This document shows positions 1-7,183 of a DNA stretch of 16,461 bases, piece after piece. The stretch comes from an uncultured Asticcacaulis sp. (lineage in GTDB: Bacteria > Pseudomonadota > Alphaproteobacteria > Caulobacterales > Caulobacteraceae). How positions within the stretch are numbered: the stretch's first letter is position 1; each line of letters starts with the position of its first letter. Made by a program: the position numbers and the translations under genes. The stretch covers positions 1 through 16,461 of the forward strand of contig CAMLLA010000039.1 in NCBI GenBank assembly GCA_946480525.1, given 5' to 3'. The notes under the pieces were generated by a model, which did not search any database, was not told the DNA's origin, and saw only the letters and a list, made by a program, of their open reading frames with translations.

Positions 1-232
1 TGCTGAGATAGTTCGCGTCCTGCGGCGGCGCCAGGTTGGCGACATTTCGGTGAACGAACATTTCGCCGGGATCGAGATTGACGATTTCGTTGGCAGGCAC
101 GCGGCTGTCCGCACAGCCGATCCAGAAATATTCCGGTGATTGCTGACGGACAAGACGCTTGAAGAAGTCGGGATCGACCTGGGTCTTTTCCCGGGCCCAG
201 CGGCGATTGTTCTCGATCAGGTCATCCAGCAT
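1..232 (-). CDS. can: Beta-carbonic anhydrase, N-terminal part (cut by window edge)
   Basis: The first 77 residues of a beta-class carbonic anhydrase, which interconverts CO2 and bicarbonate in the cytoplasm using a zinc ion. Visible marks are the CADSR motif at residues 40-44, where Cys40 is a zinc ligand and Asp42/Arg44 form the catalytic dyad, and the following HRNVAN block at 61-66. The N-terminus, with the family's usual LIENNRRWA-like stretch, fixes the ATG at 230-232. A GGGG tract lies about 7 bases upstream as ribosome binding site. The rest of the gene, with the His and second Cys zinc ligands, lies beyond base 1. It has its own promoter-like sequence and is probably transcribed separately from the small gene behind it. 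Family assignment is very secure; the symbol can rests on similarity to the Can type and could equally be cynT-like. Confidence 0.93.
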   Translation of the reverse strand, partial: MLDDLIENNRRWAREKTQVDPDFFKRLVRQQSPEYFWIGCADSRVPANEIVNLDPGEMFVHRNVANLAPPQDANYLS

Positions 233-260
233 GTCAGTACCCCGTTAAAAAACGCGGCCG

Positions 261-290
261 CTTATAGAACCGGCTGCTCCCGAGGATCAA
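261..290 (-). promoter_or_regulatory. Probable sigma-70 promoter of the carbonic anhydrase gene
   Basis: Read on the minus strand there is a -35-like TTGATC (285-290), an 18-base spacer and a -10-like TATAAG (261-266). The -10 lies about 28 bases upstream of the ATG at 232, leaving a leader of about 20 bases that contains the ribosome binding site. This is a motif match by eye only. Confidence 0.5.
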
Positions 291-310
291 GTGTTTAGAT
301 GCCGGCTCTG

Positions 311-577
311 CTAGATGGAATGCGTATCCTTCGACGGATCGGCCTTCTTGCCCAGCAGTCCGGCGACGTGTTGATGGACACAGTCCACCGCACCGTCCAG
401 AGCGCGGCCGGCGGCTTCGAACGAGCCATAACGCACCAGAAGCACCAGCACGACCACGCCGAGCAGCGCCAGAAGCGCTTCAAGAACCGTCACCAGCAGA
501 TGCGCCGGACGTATGCGACTGACCTTTGCATAGGTGTTCAGCCCCTCAGGAGCATGAACCGGCTGGGAAAACTTCAT
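311..577 (-). CDS. Small single-pass inner-membrane protein of unknown function
   Basis: An 88-residue protein that I do not recognise. It has a polar N-terminal segment (residues 1-25), one long hydrophobic helix rich in Leu and Val at about 26-49, and a charged C-terminal tail (50-88) with a Cys/His cluster (CVHQH at 66-70). Basic residues before the helix (R21, R23) predict a cytoplasmic N-terminus by the positive-inside rule. The open frame runs 40 codons further upstream, but the ATG at 577 is preceded by an excellent AGGGGG site about 6 bases away, so I start there. The upstream extension is Cys/Arg-rich and looks non-coding. It lies 78 bp upstream of the carbonic anhydrase gene on the same strand. 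No function can be assigned. Confidence 0.72.
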   Translation of the reverse strand: MKFSQPVHAPEGLNTYAKVSRIRPAHLLVTVLEALLALLGVVVLVLLVRYGSFEAAGRALDGAVDCVHQHVAGLLGKKADPSKDTHSI

Positions 578-1025
578 GATAACCCCCTGAATTGCACGAA
601 CTGCCAGCTTAGCGGTCTTCGCCACACGGCAGCGGAAAATAAGTCCGCTACGCCGAAAACACCGGCAGTGTTCGACAGGAATATCGCGGCAAAACAAATT
701 TAGAGCAAGACGCTCAACGAACTTACACTCAAAACGCGATATTTATCACGCGCCCTCGCCTTATTGTTGATTTGTTTACGAACCCATGCCAGAATGAAAA
801 CGATTGCATGATTCGGGTCGTATTCCCCCTCACCGCCCGCCCTCGGCAATCTGGCTTGTCCTGCTGCTCTCCGTCCGTTTGATTGTCCCGGATGGAGGGC
901 AGCCCTTTTTGCTCCTTGTGCGCCCGGCCATCATCAAGAACCTTGTCAATCGCGAACCTTTGGGTCAAATGCCGTGACAGGATAATGTCCGAAGATACGG
1001 GCACGACAGAACAGGGGATCAGCGC
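578..1025. other. Divergent intergenic region (448 bp) with no supported gene
   Basis: This spacer separates the small minus-strand membrane-protein gene from the plus-strand transporter gene, so it must hold promoters for both. On the plus strand a weak promoter candidate is TTGTCA (943-948), 16 bases, TCAAAT (965-970). The transporter's ribosome binding site AGGGG lies at about 1013-1017, 8 bases before its ATG. The part around 680-790 is more AT-rich and includes a short near-palindrome around GCGATATTTATC, but I cannot name a regulator. A long minus-strand frame across this region is the shadow of the transporter frame. No tRNA, riboswitch or insertion sequence was recognised. Confidence 0.45.
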
Positions 1026-2681
1026 ATGGCGGAGAAGGACAAGGGCACGGAAGGCGGCCTGAAGACGATCGTGGCTGCTTCGGCGGCGGGCACGACCTTC
1101 GAATGGTACGACTTCTTCATATTCGGCGCCCTGACGACCATCATCGCCCAGAACTTCTATGCCGGCGTCTCCGGCACGCTCGGCACCATCCTGACATTGT
1201 TGACCTTTGCCGTCGGTTTCATCGCCCGACCGGTCGGCGCGCTCGTCTTCGGCCATATCGGCGACAAGAAGGGCCGCAAGGGGACCTTCTTGTGGACCAT
1301 CCTGGTCATGGGCATCGCCACCATACTGATCGGCTGCCTGCCGACCTACGCCCAGGCCGGCCCCGTAGCGCCCATCCTGCTGGTGGCCTTGCGCGTCGTT
1401 CAGGGATTTGCCCTGGGCGGAGAATACGGCGGCGCGGCCATCTATGTGGCCGAACATGCCCCGCCGAACCAGCGCGGCGCCTATACCAGCTGGATTCAGT
1501 CGAGTGCCGCCTTTGGCCTGATCGCGGCGCTGGCGGTCATACTTGTCACCCGCAGGATCGTGGGCGAGACCGCTTTTGCCGAATGGGGCTGGCGCCTGCC
1601 CTTTCTGATCTCGACCGGCCTCCTGATCGTCAGCGTCTATATCCGCGCCAAAACGGCGGAAAGTCCGGCGTTCAAGGCGCTGCACGAACAAGGCCAGATC
1701 GCCAAGTCACCGCTGTCGGAAATCTTTACGCGCTGGTCGAACCTGAAAGGCATGCTGATTGCCCTCTTCGGTTTCATGACCGCCCAGGGCGTCGTCTGGT
1801 ACACCAGCTTCTTCTACACCCAGGTCTTCCTGGAAAAGATGGTTCGTCTCGATCCCCAGCAAAAGGATACGCTGGTCATCGGCATGACCCTGGTGTCGGC
1901 GCCACTCTATGTCTTCTTCGCCCGCCTGTCGGATAAATGGGGCCGTAAGCCGATCATGATCTTCGGCATCGCGCTGGCCTGCCTGACCTTCTTCCCGGGT
2001 TTCCAGGGCCTGCTGAAATTCGGCAATCCGGACCTCGACGCCGCCTATCGCACAGCGCCAGTGCATATTGTCGCCGATCCGGCGCAATGCACCTTCCAGT
2101 TCGACCTGACCGGTACGGCGCAATTCACCACCGCCTGCGACCTGGCCAAGAGCGTCGTTTCCAATATCGGCGTCCCCTACGAAAGCCAGGTAGCGGCGTC
2201 CGGCACTGCGACGGCGGTCGTCGAAATCGGCGGCCAGCGCATCGACATCGCGTCAGGCGCAGGGCTCGACAAGGCCGGCATAAAGGCCCTGCGCGGCAAG
2301 GCGACGACCGACATCAAGGCTGCGCTCAAGGCTGCAGGCTACCCGGAAAAGGCCGATCCGAAAAAGGCCAACCTGTGGGCCATGTTCGGGATCCTGTGCG
2401 TCTTCGCATTTGCCGCTACGGCGCTTTACGGCCCGATGGCATCGGCGCTTGTCGAGATGTTCCCGACGCGCGTGCGCTATACAGCCATGAGCTTGCCATA
2501 CAATATCGGCACCGGCTGGTTCGGCGGCCTGCAACCGGCGCTCAGCTTCGCCATGGTGGCTGCGGCCGGCAACATCTATTACGGCCTGTGGTATCCGGTG
2601 ATCACAGGTGCGCTGGCCGTCCTGGTCGCCCTGATCTTCATGAAGGAAACCAAGGGCCGCGACCTGCATACGGTGGAATAG
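1026..2681 (+). CDS. MFS transporter, metabolite:H+ symporter (MHS) family, with large periplasmic insert
   Basis: A 551-residue inner-membrane secondary transporter of the MHS branch of the major facilitator superfamily, the group of KgtP, ProP and ShiA, which co-transport small organic solutes with protons. Supporting signs: TTFEWYDFFIFG in helix 1, the MFS loop 2-3 signature GHIGDKKGRKG (about residues 76-86), GFALGGEYGGAAIYVAEHAP (helix 4 region) and a second-half signature SDKWGRK (about 303-309). MHS proteins usually have 430-450 residues. The excess is a hydrophilic block at about residues 334-450, between the helices that would be TM9 and TM10, predicted periplasmic, with two cysteines (355, 371). 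The start is supported by AGGGG 8 bases upstream. The stop is followed after 2 bases by the start of a polysaccharide deacetylase gene, so the two are very likely one transcript. The substrate is unknown; an organic acid or sugar-derived acid is a guess. Confidence 0.9.
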   Translation: MAEKDKGTEGGLKTIVAASAAGTTFEWYDFFIFGALTTIIAQNFYAGVSGTLGTILTLLTFAVGFIARPVGALVFGHIGDKKGRKGTFLWTILVMGIATILIGCLPTYAQAGPVAPILLVALRVVQGFALGGEYGGAAIYVAEHAPPNQRGAYTSWIQSSAAFGLIAALAVILVTRRIVGETAFAEWGWRLPFLISTGLLIVSVYIRAKTAESPAFKALHEQGQIAKSPLSEIFTRWSNLKGMLIALFGFMTAQGVVWYTSFFYTQVFLEKMVRLDPQQKDTLVIGMTLVSAPLYVFFARLSDKWGRKPIMIFGIALACLTFFPGFQGLLKFGNPDLDAAYRTAPVHIVADPAQCTFQFDLTGTAQFTTACDLAKSVVSNIGVPYESQVAASGTATAVVEIGGQRIDIASGAGLDKAGIKALRGKATTDIKAALKAAGYPEKADPKKANLWAMFGILCVFAFAATALYGPMASALVEMFPTRVRYTAMSLPYNIGTGWFGGLQPALSFAMVAAAGNIYYGLWYPVITGALAVLVALIFMKETKGRDLHTVE

Positions 2682-2683
2682 AC

Positions 2684-3463
2684 ATGCGAAAGATCGCCAC
2701 CGCCCTCTCAACCCTTGTCCTGCTGGCCTCGCCGGCGGCGGCCGATCCCATACACTGGCCTGCCGGCAAAAAAGCGGCGATCGTCCTGACCTATGACGAC
2801 GCCATGACGTCACAGCTCGATAACGCCATACCGCAGCTGGACAAGGCGGGCTTCAAAGGCACCTTCTTTCTCAATATGAAGGCGCCGCAAGACCTGCTGC
2901 GCTGGCGCGCCGCCAGCCGAAATGGCCATGAACTCGGTAACCACACGGTCAGCCATCCGTGCCCACTGTCGATCCTGCCCGATCGCCCGAACGCGACCGA
3001 GACCTATTCCGAAAAGCAGATGCTGGACGAAGTCGTCGTCATGAACAGCGCTCTGAACGCGACCGACGGCAACCGGCCACGCACCCTGTCCTATCCATGC
3101 AGCCAGACAATCGTCGGTGGTCAGGATTACAAGGATGCCTTACGCCGTTCAGGCCTGATCAAATACGCCCGGACGGGCGGCGATCCCTATAATTCGGTCA
3201 TTGTCGATGCGGCTACCATCGACCTGCTCAATGTTCCCAGCAATGGTCCGACCAGCAATCCTGACGGCGCCGAACTGATCGCCTATGTCAAACGCGTGCA
3301 GGCCGCGGGCGGCCTGGGCGTGCTGCAATTCCACGGCGTCGGCGGCGAGTATCTGTCCGTGTCCGCACAGGCGCACCAGGAATTGATCGACTATCTGCGG
3401 CAGCACCCGGACATCTGGGTCGGCACGTTCCAGGACGTGCTCGACTACGCCACCACACACTGA
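2684..3463 (+). CDS. Exported polysaccharide deacetylase (NodB/CE4-like)
   Basis: A 259-residue carbohydrate esterase of the NodB homology family, which removes N- or O-acetyl groups from polysaccharides using a divalent metal. Residues 1-20 form a signal peptide with an AAA|D cleavage site, so it acts in the periplasm or outside. Motif 1 is TYDDA (36-40, with the general-base and metal Asp pair at 38-39), motif 2 is HTVSH (87-91, metal-binding His87 and His91), and a later FHG (His217) matches the catalytic His motif. The open frame extends far upstream inside the transporter gene, but the signal peptide fixes the ATG at 2684, 2 bases after the transporter stop. This implies translational coupling. 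Its 3' end is 3 bp from the convergent esterase gene. The substrate (acetylated xylan, chitin-like or peptidoglycan) cannot be read from the sequence. Confidence 0.9.
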   Translation: MRKIATALSTLVLLASPAAADPIHWPAGKKAAIVLTYDDAMTSQLDNAIPQLDKAGFKGTFFLNMKAPQDLLRWRAASRNGHELGNHTVSHPCPLSILPDRPNATETYSEKQMLDEVVVMNSALNATDGNRPRTLSYPCSQTIVGGQDYKDALRRSGLIKYARTGGDPYNSVIVDAATIDLLNVPSNGPTSNPDGAELIAYVKRVQAAGGLGVLQFHGVGGEYLSVSAQAHQELIDYLRQHPDIWVGTFQDVLDYATTH

Positions 3464-3466
3464 CGG

Positions 3467-4579
3467 TTATTTGCCGGACGGCTTATAACCCCTCCACAGC
3501 CATTCCAGCGCGTTGGGTAGGGTTTGCAAACGGACATTGCGGTCGCCGTGGCCGGCATTGCGCGCGAAAACGAACTGATAGGCATAGCCCTTGTCGGCCA
3601 GGACCTTCGCCATGTTTTCATTGGCCACCACCCAGTCGTGCATGTCGTCGCGCATGACGTTCGGATTCAAGAAGTCGCGATCGCCGACCTCCAGCCACAT
3701 CCGGATCGGCTTGACCGGCGAACTGGGTATCAGGGTTTCGTGGAAGCCCCAGGCGCCGTGCGGCGTTTTCGGATCGTGCGGCCATTGCTGGTTGATGAAG
3801 GTCCCCGAATAGGTCAGGACGCGATGATAGAGGTCGTTACGATACCAGGCCATGATCAGGGCGGCGGAACCGCCTGAGCTGGTGCCCATGGTCGCGCGTC
3901 CGTCAGGATCGCGCGTCAGCTTCACATTATATTGCTTTTCCACGAGCGGCAGCACTTCGGTCTCGACGAACTCGGCGTAGAGTCCCGACATGGTGTCGTA
4001 CTCCAGCCCGCGCTGGCTGCCCTGCGCATCGCCGCCGCCATTGCCGATCGAGATGGCGATCATGGCCGGCACGCGTTTTTGCGCGATCAGGCTGTCGAGC
4101 GCCGTGAACAGCGGCATGTCCGGGCCATCCGCACCGACGATGAAAGGCGCAACCGTTCCCGGCACATACTGTTTCGGTACATAGACCGTGACCTTGCGCG
4201 TATAAGGCGCCGGTCGGCTGGTCGTGACGATCAGTTTTACCGGGTCGTTGGGATCGACCGTGCCGAAGGTATCGGCGTCCCTGGCGATGCCGGGATAGAT
4301 CTTGCTGTCGGCCGAGCGCATCTCGAACGTATAGACCGTACCCTGCGGCACATCGGGCGATACGGTCATTTCCGGCGCGGGAGTGTGCGTCGGGCCGATG
4401 ATGAAGTTGCCATTCTGATCAGCGTCCGGCACTGTACCGTCCGGCAGCTCCGTCGCCTTGACATAACCCGGCCCAGCCGGCTCGCGCACCGGGACGGGCG
4501 GCCTTTCCGGCACGGCATAAGCCGATCCAAAAGCCAGCGTCAGGGACAGGCTTGCCGCAGCCCAGTATCGAGATGTCAT
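3467..4579 (-). CDS. Secreted alpha/beta-hydrolase esterase (CE1 / enterochelin-esterase-like)
   Basis: A 370-residue esterase of the Fes/esterase D type. Residues 1-22 are a signal peptide (cleavage near AYA|V), followed by a Pro-rich linker and an N-terminal beta-rich domain to about residue 125. The hydrolase domain has the nucleophile elbow GTSSG (232-236, Ser234), a likely acid in EVGDRD (Asp300 or Asp302) and the catalytic His in NAGHGD (His344). The family includes feruloyl and acetyl xylan esterases and siderophore esterases. The frame opens at 4609, but the ATG at 4579 has GGGGA about 6 bases upstream and starts directly at the signal peptide. It converges with the deacetylase gene across a 3-bp gap and lies 88 bp downstream of pbpC on the same strand. 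With the deacetylase and transporter next door, a carbohydrate ester is the more likely substrate than a siderophore. Confidence 0.87.
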   Translation of the reverse strand: MTSRYWAAASLSLTLAFGSAYAVPERPPVPVREPAGPGYVKATELPDGTVPDADQNGNFIIGPTHTPAPEMTVSPDVPQGTVYTFEMRSADSKIYPGIARDADTFGTVDPNDPVKLIVTTSRPAPYTRKVTVYVPKQYVPGTVAPFIVGADGPDMPLFTALDSLIAQKRVPAMIAISIGNGGGDAQGSQRGLEYDTMSGLYAEFVETEVLPLVEKQYNVKLTRDPDGRATMGTSSGGSAALIMAWYRNDLYHRVLTYSGTFINQQWPHDPKTPHGAWGFHETLIPSSPVKPIRMWLEVGDRDFLNPNVMRDDMHDWVVANENMAKVLADKGYAYQFVFARNAGHGDRNVRLQTLPNALEWLWRGYKPSGK

Positions 4580-4667
4580 ATGTTGTCCCCGTCCGCAGCA
4601 CCGCGCCATACGCGCCTGCGGCCAAAGCTACGACCGTGCGGCGACAGGGTCAACCGGGATAGCGGCG

Positions 4668-6809
4668 TTACTCCGGCCGTGCACCATCGATTGCGACGAT
4701 CCGCACCTTGCCACGATCGCGCTGGCCATCGGCATCGACGACGGTCACGTCGTAAAAGCCTTCGGCTTTTGGCGACCAGCTGAACTCGCCATTGCCATCT
4801 TCCACGACCGGACGGCCATCGACATACCAGCTGACCGGCCTTTTTCCGTGAGCCGATAATTTGAGCGGCCGTGCCAGTTTCAAGCCGCCCTGCCCTTCAC
4901 CGATGCGTTCGACATAGACCGTGGCGCCCTTGGGCGGAAACAGGATCGAGGCCTTGGTATCCTGTGAATTCAAGACCTTGAGCGCCTGAGGCGCGCCGTC
5001 AGGCGTCAGCGTCCGCGGCAACTGCGACGGGGCATAGATCTGGTCGAAGACGTCGAACAGCAGGGGAGCGGCAGCTTCACGGCCGGTCTGGTCGGCGCGC
5101 GCCCCGCCGTCGGGACGGCCGGTCCACACCATTACCGCGTAACCGCCTGCAACCCCCACCGCCAGGGCGTCGCGGAAACCGTAAGACGTCCCCGTCTTGA
5201 AGGCCGGGCGATTGCCGGCGCGCATCAACGGCCCTGGCAAACGCCCTGTCGGAGGCGGCGTTTCCCGCAGGATATCAATCACCTTGTCGGCCGCCTCCGC
5301 GCGCATCAGCCGGCTGCCGCCTTCGCGCACCCGGCTGCGTTCCTCGGCCAGGGTATAGGCCAGCGGCTTGGCGACGCCGTGATCACCCAGGGCGGCATAG
5401 AGGAGCGCCAGATCGTTGAGCCGGATGCCGCTGCCCCCCAGGGCCAGGGCCAGACCGGCCTGTTTCAAGCGCGACTTCGGCCGCACCAGTTTTACGCCTG
5501 CCGCTTCCAGCCGCCCCTCGAACGCTTCCGGTCCGACGCGGTTGAGCACAGCCACCGCCGGGACGTTCAGCGAACTGACCAACGCTTCTTTCACCGACAC
5601 CTCACCATGGAAAGCACGGTCGAAATCTTCCGGCTGATAATCGCCGAAGCGCGTCGGCACGTCCATCAATCGCGTGTCGGGCGCAATGACGCCGTCTTCG
5701 AAGCCAAAGCCGTAGACGAAAGGTTTCAGCGCCGAACCCGGTGAGCGCAGGGCGCGCGTCATATCCACCCAGCCGCCCGGCCGGTCCAGCCCGCCGGAGC
5801 CGACACTGGCGCGCACGCCGCGCGTCCTGATGTCGACGACCAGGATCGCGACGGAACTGTTGATGCCCTGTTGCCGCGCCGTCGCCGCGGCCATCAGCTC
5901 CAGCCGCTTTTGCAAGTCGGCGTCGATCGAGGTTACGACGGTCGCCTGAAGGCCTCGGGCATCGTGCGCCAACCTGCCCGCCACGTGCCAGGCCACCGCC
6001 GGAAAGGCGAAGCGGCGCCCCGGCAGCGGTTCGTTGATCGCCTCCTCGATCAAAGCGCTGCCCACCGCGTTGGCGCGTTCCAGCCGGCGCAGGATGTCAT
6101 CGCGGCCGGTCTTGGCCGCCTTCGGCCGCCGGTCGGGACGGCGCGCTTCCGGCGCCTGCGGAAGCGAAATCAGCAGGGCCTGCTCGCCCAGCGTCAGGCT
6201 TTCCGGCTCATGGCCGAAATAGCTGAGAGAGGCGGCGCGTACGCCTTCGAGATTACCCCCATAGGGCGCCAGCGACAGATAGATGGACAGGATTTCGCGC
6301 TTCGAATAACGCAGCTCCAGCTGCAGCGCCCGCACGGCTTCCAGAACCTTGTTGCCATAGTCGCGCGGGTGCGGTGACAGGAGGCGCGCGGTCTGCATGG
6401 TGATGGTCGAACCGCCGGAGACGATATTGCCAGCGTGAATATTGGACAGAAGCGCCCTGACGATCGCCGGGCCATCGACTCCAGGGTGCAGATAGAAACG
6501 TTCGTCCTCGACCGTCAGCAAATTGTGCACAAAGGCCGGGTCGGTGCGGTCGAGATCCGCCCGGATACGCCAGCGGCCATCTTCGACGGGCAAGGCCCGA
6601 AGCCACGTGCCGTTGCGATCAAGCGCCACGGCTGAGGCTTCTTTTGCCCGTGTCATATCCGGCGGAAGGATGACGTTCAAAGTGGCCAGCACGACCTGCA
6701 ACGCCAAAACACCCATCAGGGTTTTGACGAGTGGCTTTATAAAATTGTCGGCTTGAAATTTCACGGGCCCACGGTCTCGTTTTTTGGGCAGTCGTGTCAA
6801 GGCCTCCAC
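4668..6809 (-). CDS. pbpC: Penicillin-binding protein 1C (bifunctional peptidoglycan synthase)
   Basis: A class A penicillin-binding protein that polymerises lipid II into glycan strands and cross-links them in the periplasm. Numbered from the GTG at 6809 (713 residues): membrane anchor about 27-50; GT51 glycosyltransferase about 75-240 with VEDERFY (catalytic Glu101) and GGSTITMQ; transpeptidase with SALK (nucleophile Ser359, Lys362), SLN (413-415) and KTGTS (538-542); C-terminal BiPBP_C Ig-like domain about 620-710, the hallmark of PBP1C. The frame also opens at an ATG at 6860 (730 residues) with no ribosome binding site. The GTG at 6809 has GGAGAAGGG six bases upstream, so I prefer it. The extra N-terminal codons come from a palindromic repeat. 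The yfhM-like alpha-2-macroglobulin partner beside pbpC in enterobacteria is not next to it here. Function is secure, the start less so. Confidence 0.95.
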   Translation of the reverse strand: MEALTRLPKKRDRGPVKFQADNFIKPLVKTLMGVLALQVVLATLNVILPPDMTRAKEASAVALDRNGTWLRALPVEDGRWRIRADLDRTDPAFVHNLLTVEDERFYLHPGVDGPAIVRALLSNIHAGNIVSGGSTITMQTARLLSPHPRDYGNKVLEAVRALQLELRYSKREILSIYLSLAPYGGNLEGVRAASLSYFGHEPESLTLGEQALLISLPQAPEARRPDRRPKAAKTGRDDILRRLERANAVGSALIEEAINEPLPGRRFAFPAVAWHVAGRLAHDARGLQATVVTSIDADLQKRLELMAAATARQQGINSSVAILVVDIRTRGVRASVGSGGLDRPGGWVDMTRALRSPGSALKPFVYGFGFEDGVIAPDTRLMDVPTRFGDYQPEDFDRAFHGEVSVKEALVSSLNVPAVAVLNRVGPEAFEGRLEAAGVKLVRPKSRLKQAGLALALGGSGIRLNDLALLYAALGDHGVAKPLAYTLAEERSRVREGGSRLMRAEAADKVIDILRETPPPTGRLPGPLMRAGNRPAFKTGTSYGFRDALAVGVAGGYAVMVWTGRPDGGARADQTGREAAAPLLFDVFDQIYAPSQLPRTLTPDGAPQALKVLNSQDTKASILFPPKGATVYVERIGEGQGGLKLARPLKLSAHGKRPVSWYVDGRPVVEDGNGEFSWSPKAEGFYDVTVVDADGQRDRGKVRIVAIDGARPE

Positions 6810-6814
6810 TACAG

Positions 6815-6842
6815 TCCCTTCTCCCCGCAGCGGGGAAAGGGA
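6815..6842. repeat. Palindromic repeat element (CCCCGC-A-GCGGGG core)
   Basis: A 28-base near-perfect inverted repeat. The core arms are CCCCGC and GCGGGG around a single A, extended outward by TCCCTT/AAGGGA with one bulged C. Read on the minus strand it translates as SLSPLRGEG, a peptide I associate with small dispersed palindromes of alphaproteobacterial genomes. This is recognition from memory, and only one copy is present in this window. It lies across the 5' end of pbpC and appears to supply that gene's ribosome binding site. Confidence 0.6.
6816..6824 (-). promoter_or_regulatory. Ribosome binding site deciding the pbpC start
   Basis: On the minus strand GGAGAAGGG ends six bases before the GTG at 6807-6809. 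The competing ATG at 6858-6860 has only an AGG about 14 bases upstream, which is too far. The site lies inside one arm of the palindromic repeat, so pairing of the repeat in the mRNA could mask it. Confidence 0.5.
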
Positions 6843-6859
6843 AGCAGCCTTAACCGCCA

Positions 6860-6867
6860 TTAACCAT
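6860..6867 (+). promoter_or_regulatory. Possible CtrA half-site (TTAACCAT)
   Basis: The octamer TTAACCAT matches the half-site described for the Caulobacter cell-cycle regulator CtrA. A second TTAACC lies ten bases upstream (6850), which is one base off the spacing of a full TTAA-N7-TTAA site. It sits 31 bases before the ATG of the small plus-strand gene and just upstream of the pbpC frame, so it could affect either. An octamer match in an AT-rich spacer is weak evidence. Confidence 0.28.
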
Positions 6868-6898
6868 TTAAATACCTGATTTGGTGCAGTGTGCGGCC

Positions 6899-7180
6899 AT
6901 GGCTACAGAGATTCGCCCCTCGCTCGCTCAACTGCTGAATACGCCGCAAACGGCTGCGCGCCCGGCTGCCCAGGCGCCCGCGCAACAAAACGGCTTTTCG
7001 AGTGCATTGGCCGCGCAACGCGCCTTCTTCCAGCAGGTGACCGAGCCCAAGATCACGCCGGCGACCTATACGGCGGCCGACATCGCCCGCGCCACGCCGG
7101 TGTCGGCTCCCGCGCCAGCTAGCGTCGATCCTAACCAGCCGCTGCGCCGGCCCGGCTCTTTTCTGAATATTGTCGTTTAA
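6899..7180 (+). CDS. Small conserved-looking protein of unknown function
   Basis: A 93-residue protein that I do not recognise. It is rich in Ala, Gln, Pro and Thr, has no membrane helix or signal peptide, and looks largely disordered, with a short helix-prone stretch (about 33-50) and a C-terminal motif LRRPGSFLNIVV. Strong third-position GC and the lack of any competing frame support it being real. The frame also opens at a TTG at 6881, but the ATG at 6899 is the better codon; neither has a clear ribosome binding site. It is divergent from pbpC and ends 3 bp from the convergent marR-like gene, so it is transcribed alone. The terminal RPGSFLNI-like motif resembles tails I recall on short Caulobacterales proteins, but I cannot attach a role to it. 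Confidence 0.65.
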   Translation: MATEIRPSLAQLLNTPQTAARPAAQAPAQQNGFSSALAAQRAFFQQVTEPKITPATYTAADIARATPVSAPAPASVDPNQPLRRPGSFLNIVV

Positions 7181-7183
7181 ACC

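Noticed and set aside
299..703. Plus-strand frame of 134 codons opposite the small membrane-protein gene
   Set aside because: No ribosome binding site and a His/Gln/Arg-rich product; the minus-strand frame has a strong ribosome binding site and a clear membrane helix.
893..910. Small AGGGC/GCCCT hairpin followed by five T in the spacer before the transporter
   Set aside because: Only about four pairs can form around a real loop, and no plus-strand gene upstream would need a terminator there.
729..1691. Long minus-strand frame (320 codons) over the intergenic region and transporter
   Set aside because: Most of it mirrors the transporter frame, its product is a compositionally odd Asp/Gly/Gln-rich string with no fold, and it has no ribosome binding site.
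2087..2683. Upstream extension of the deacetylase frame inside the transporter gene
   Set aside because: Arg-rich out-of-frame reading of the transporter; the signal peptide fixes the deacetylase start at 2684.
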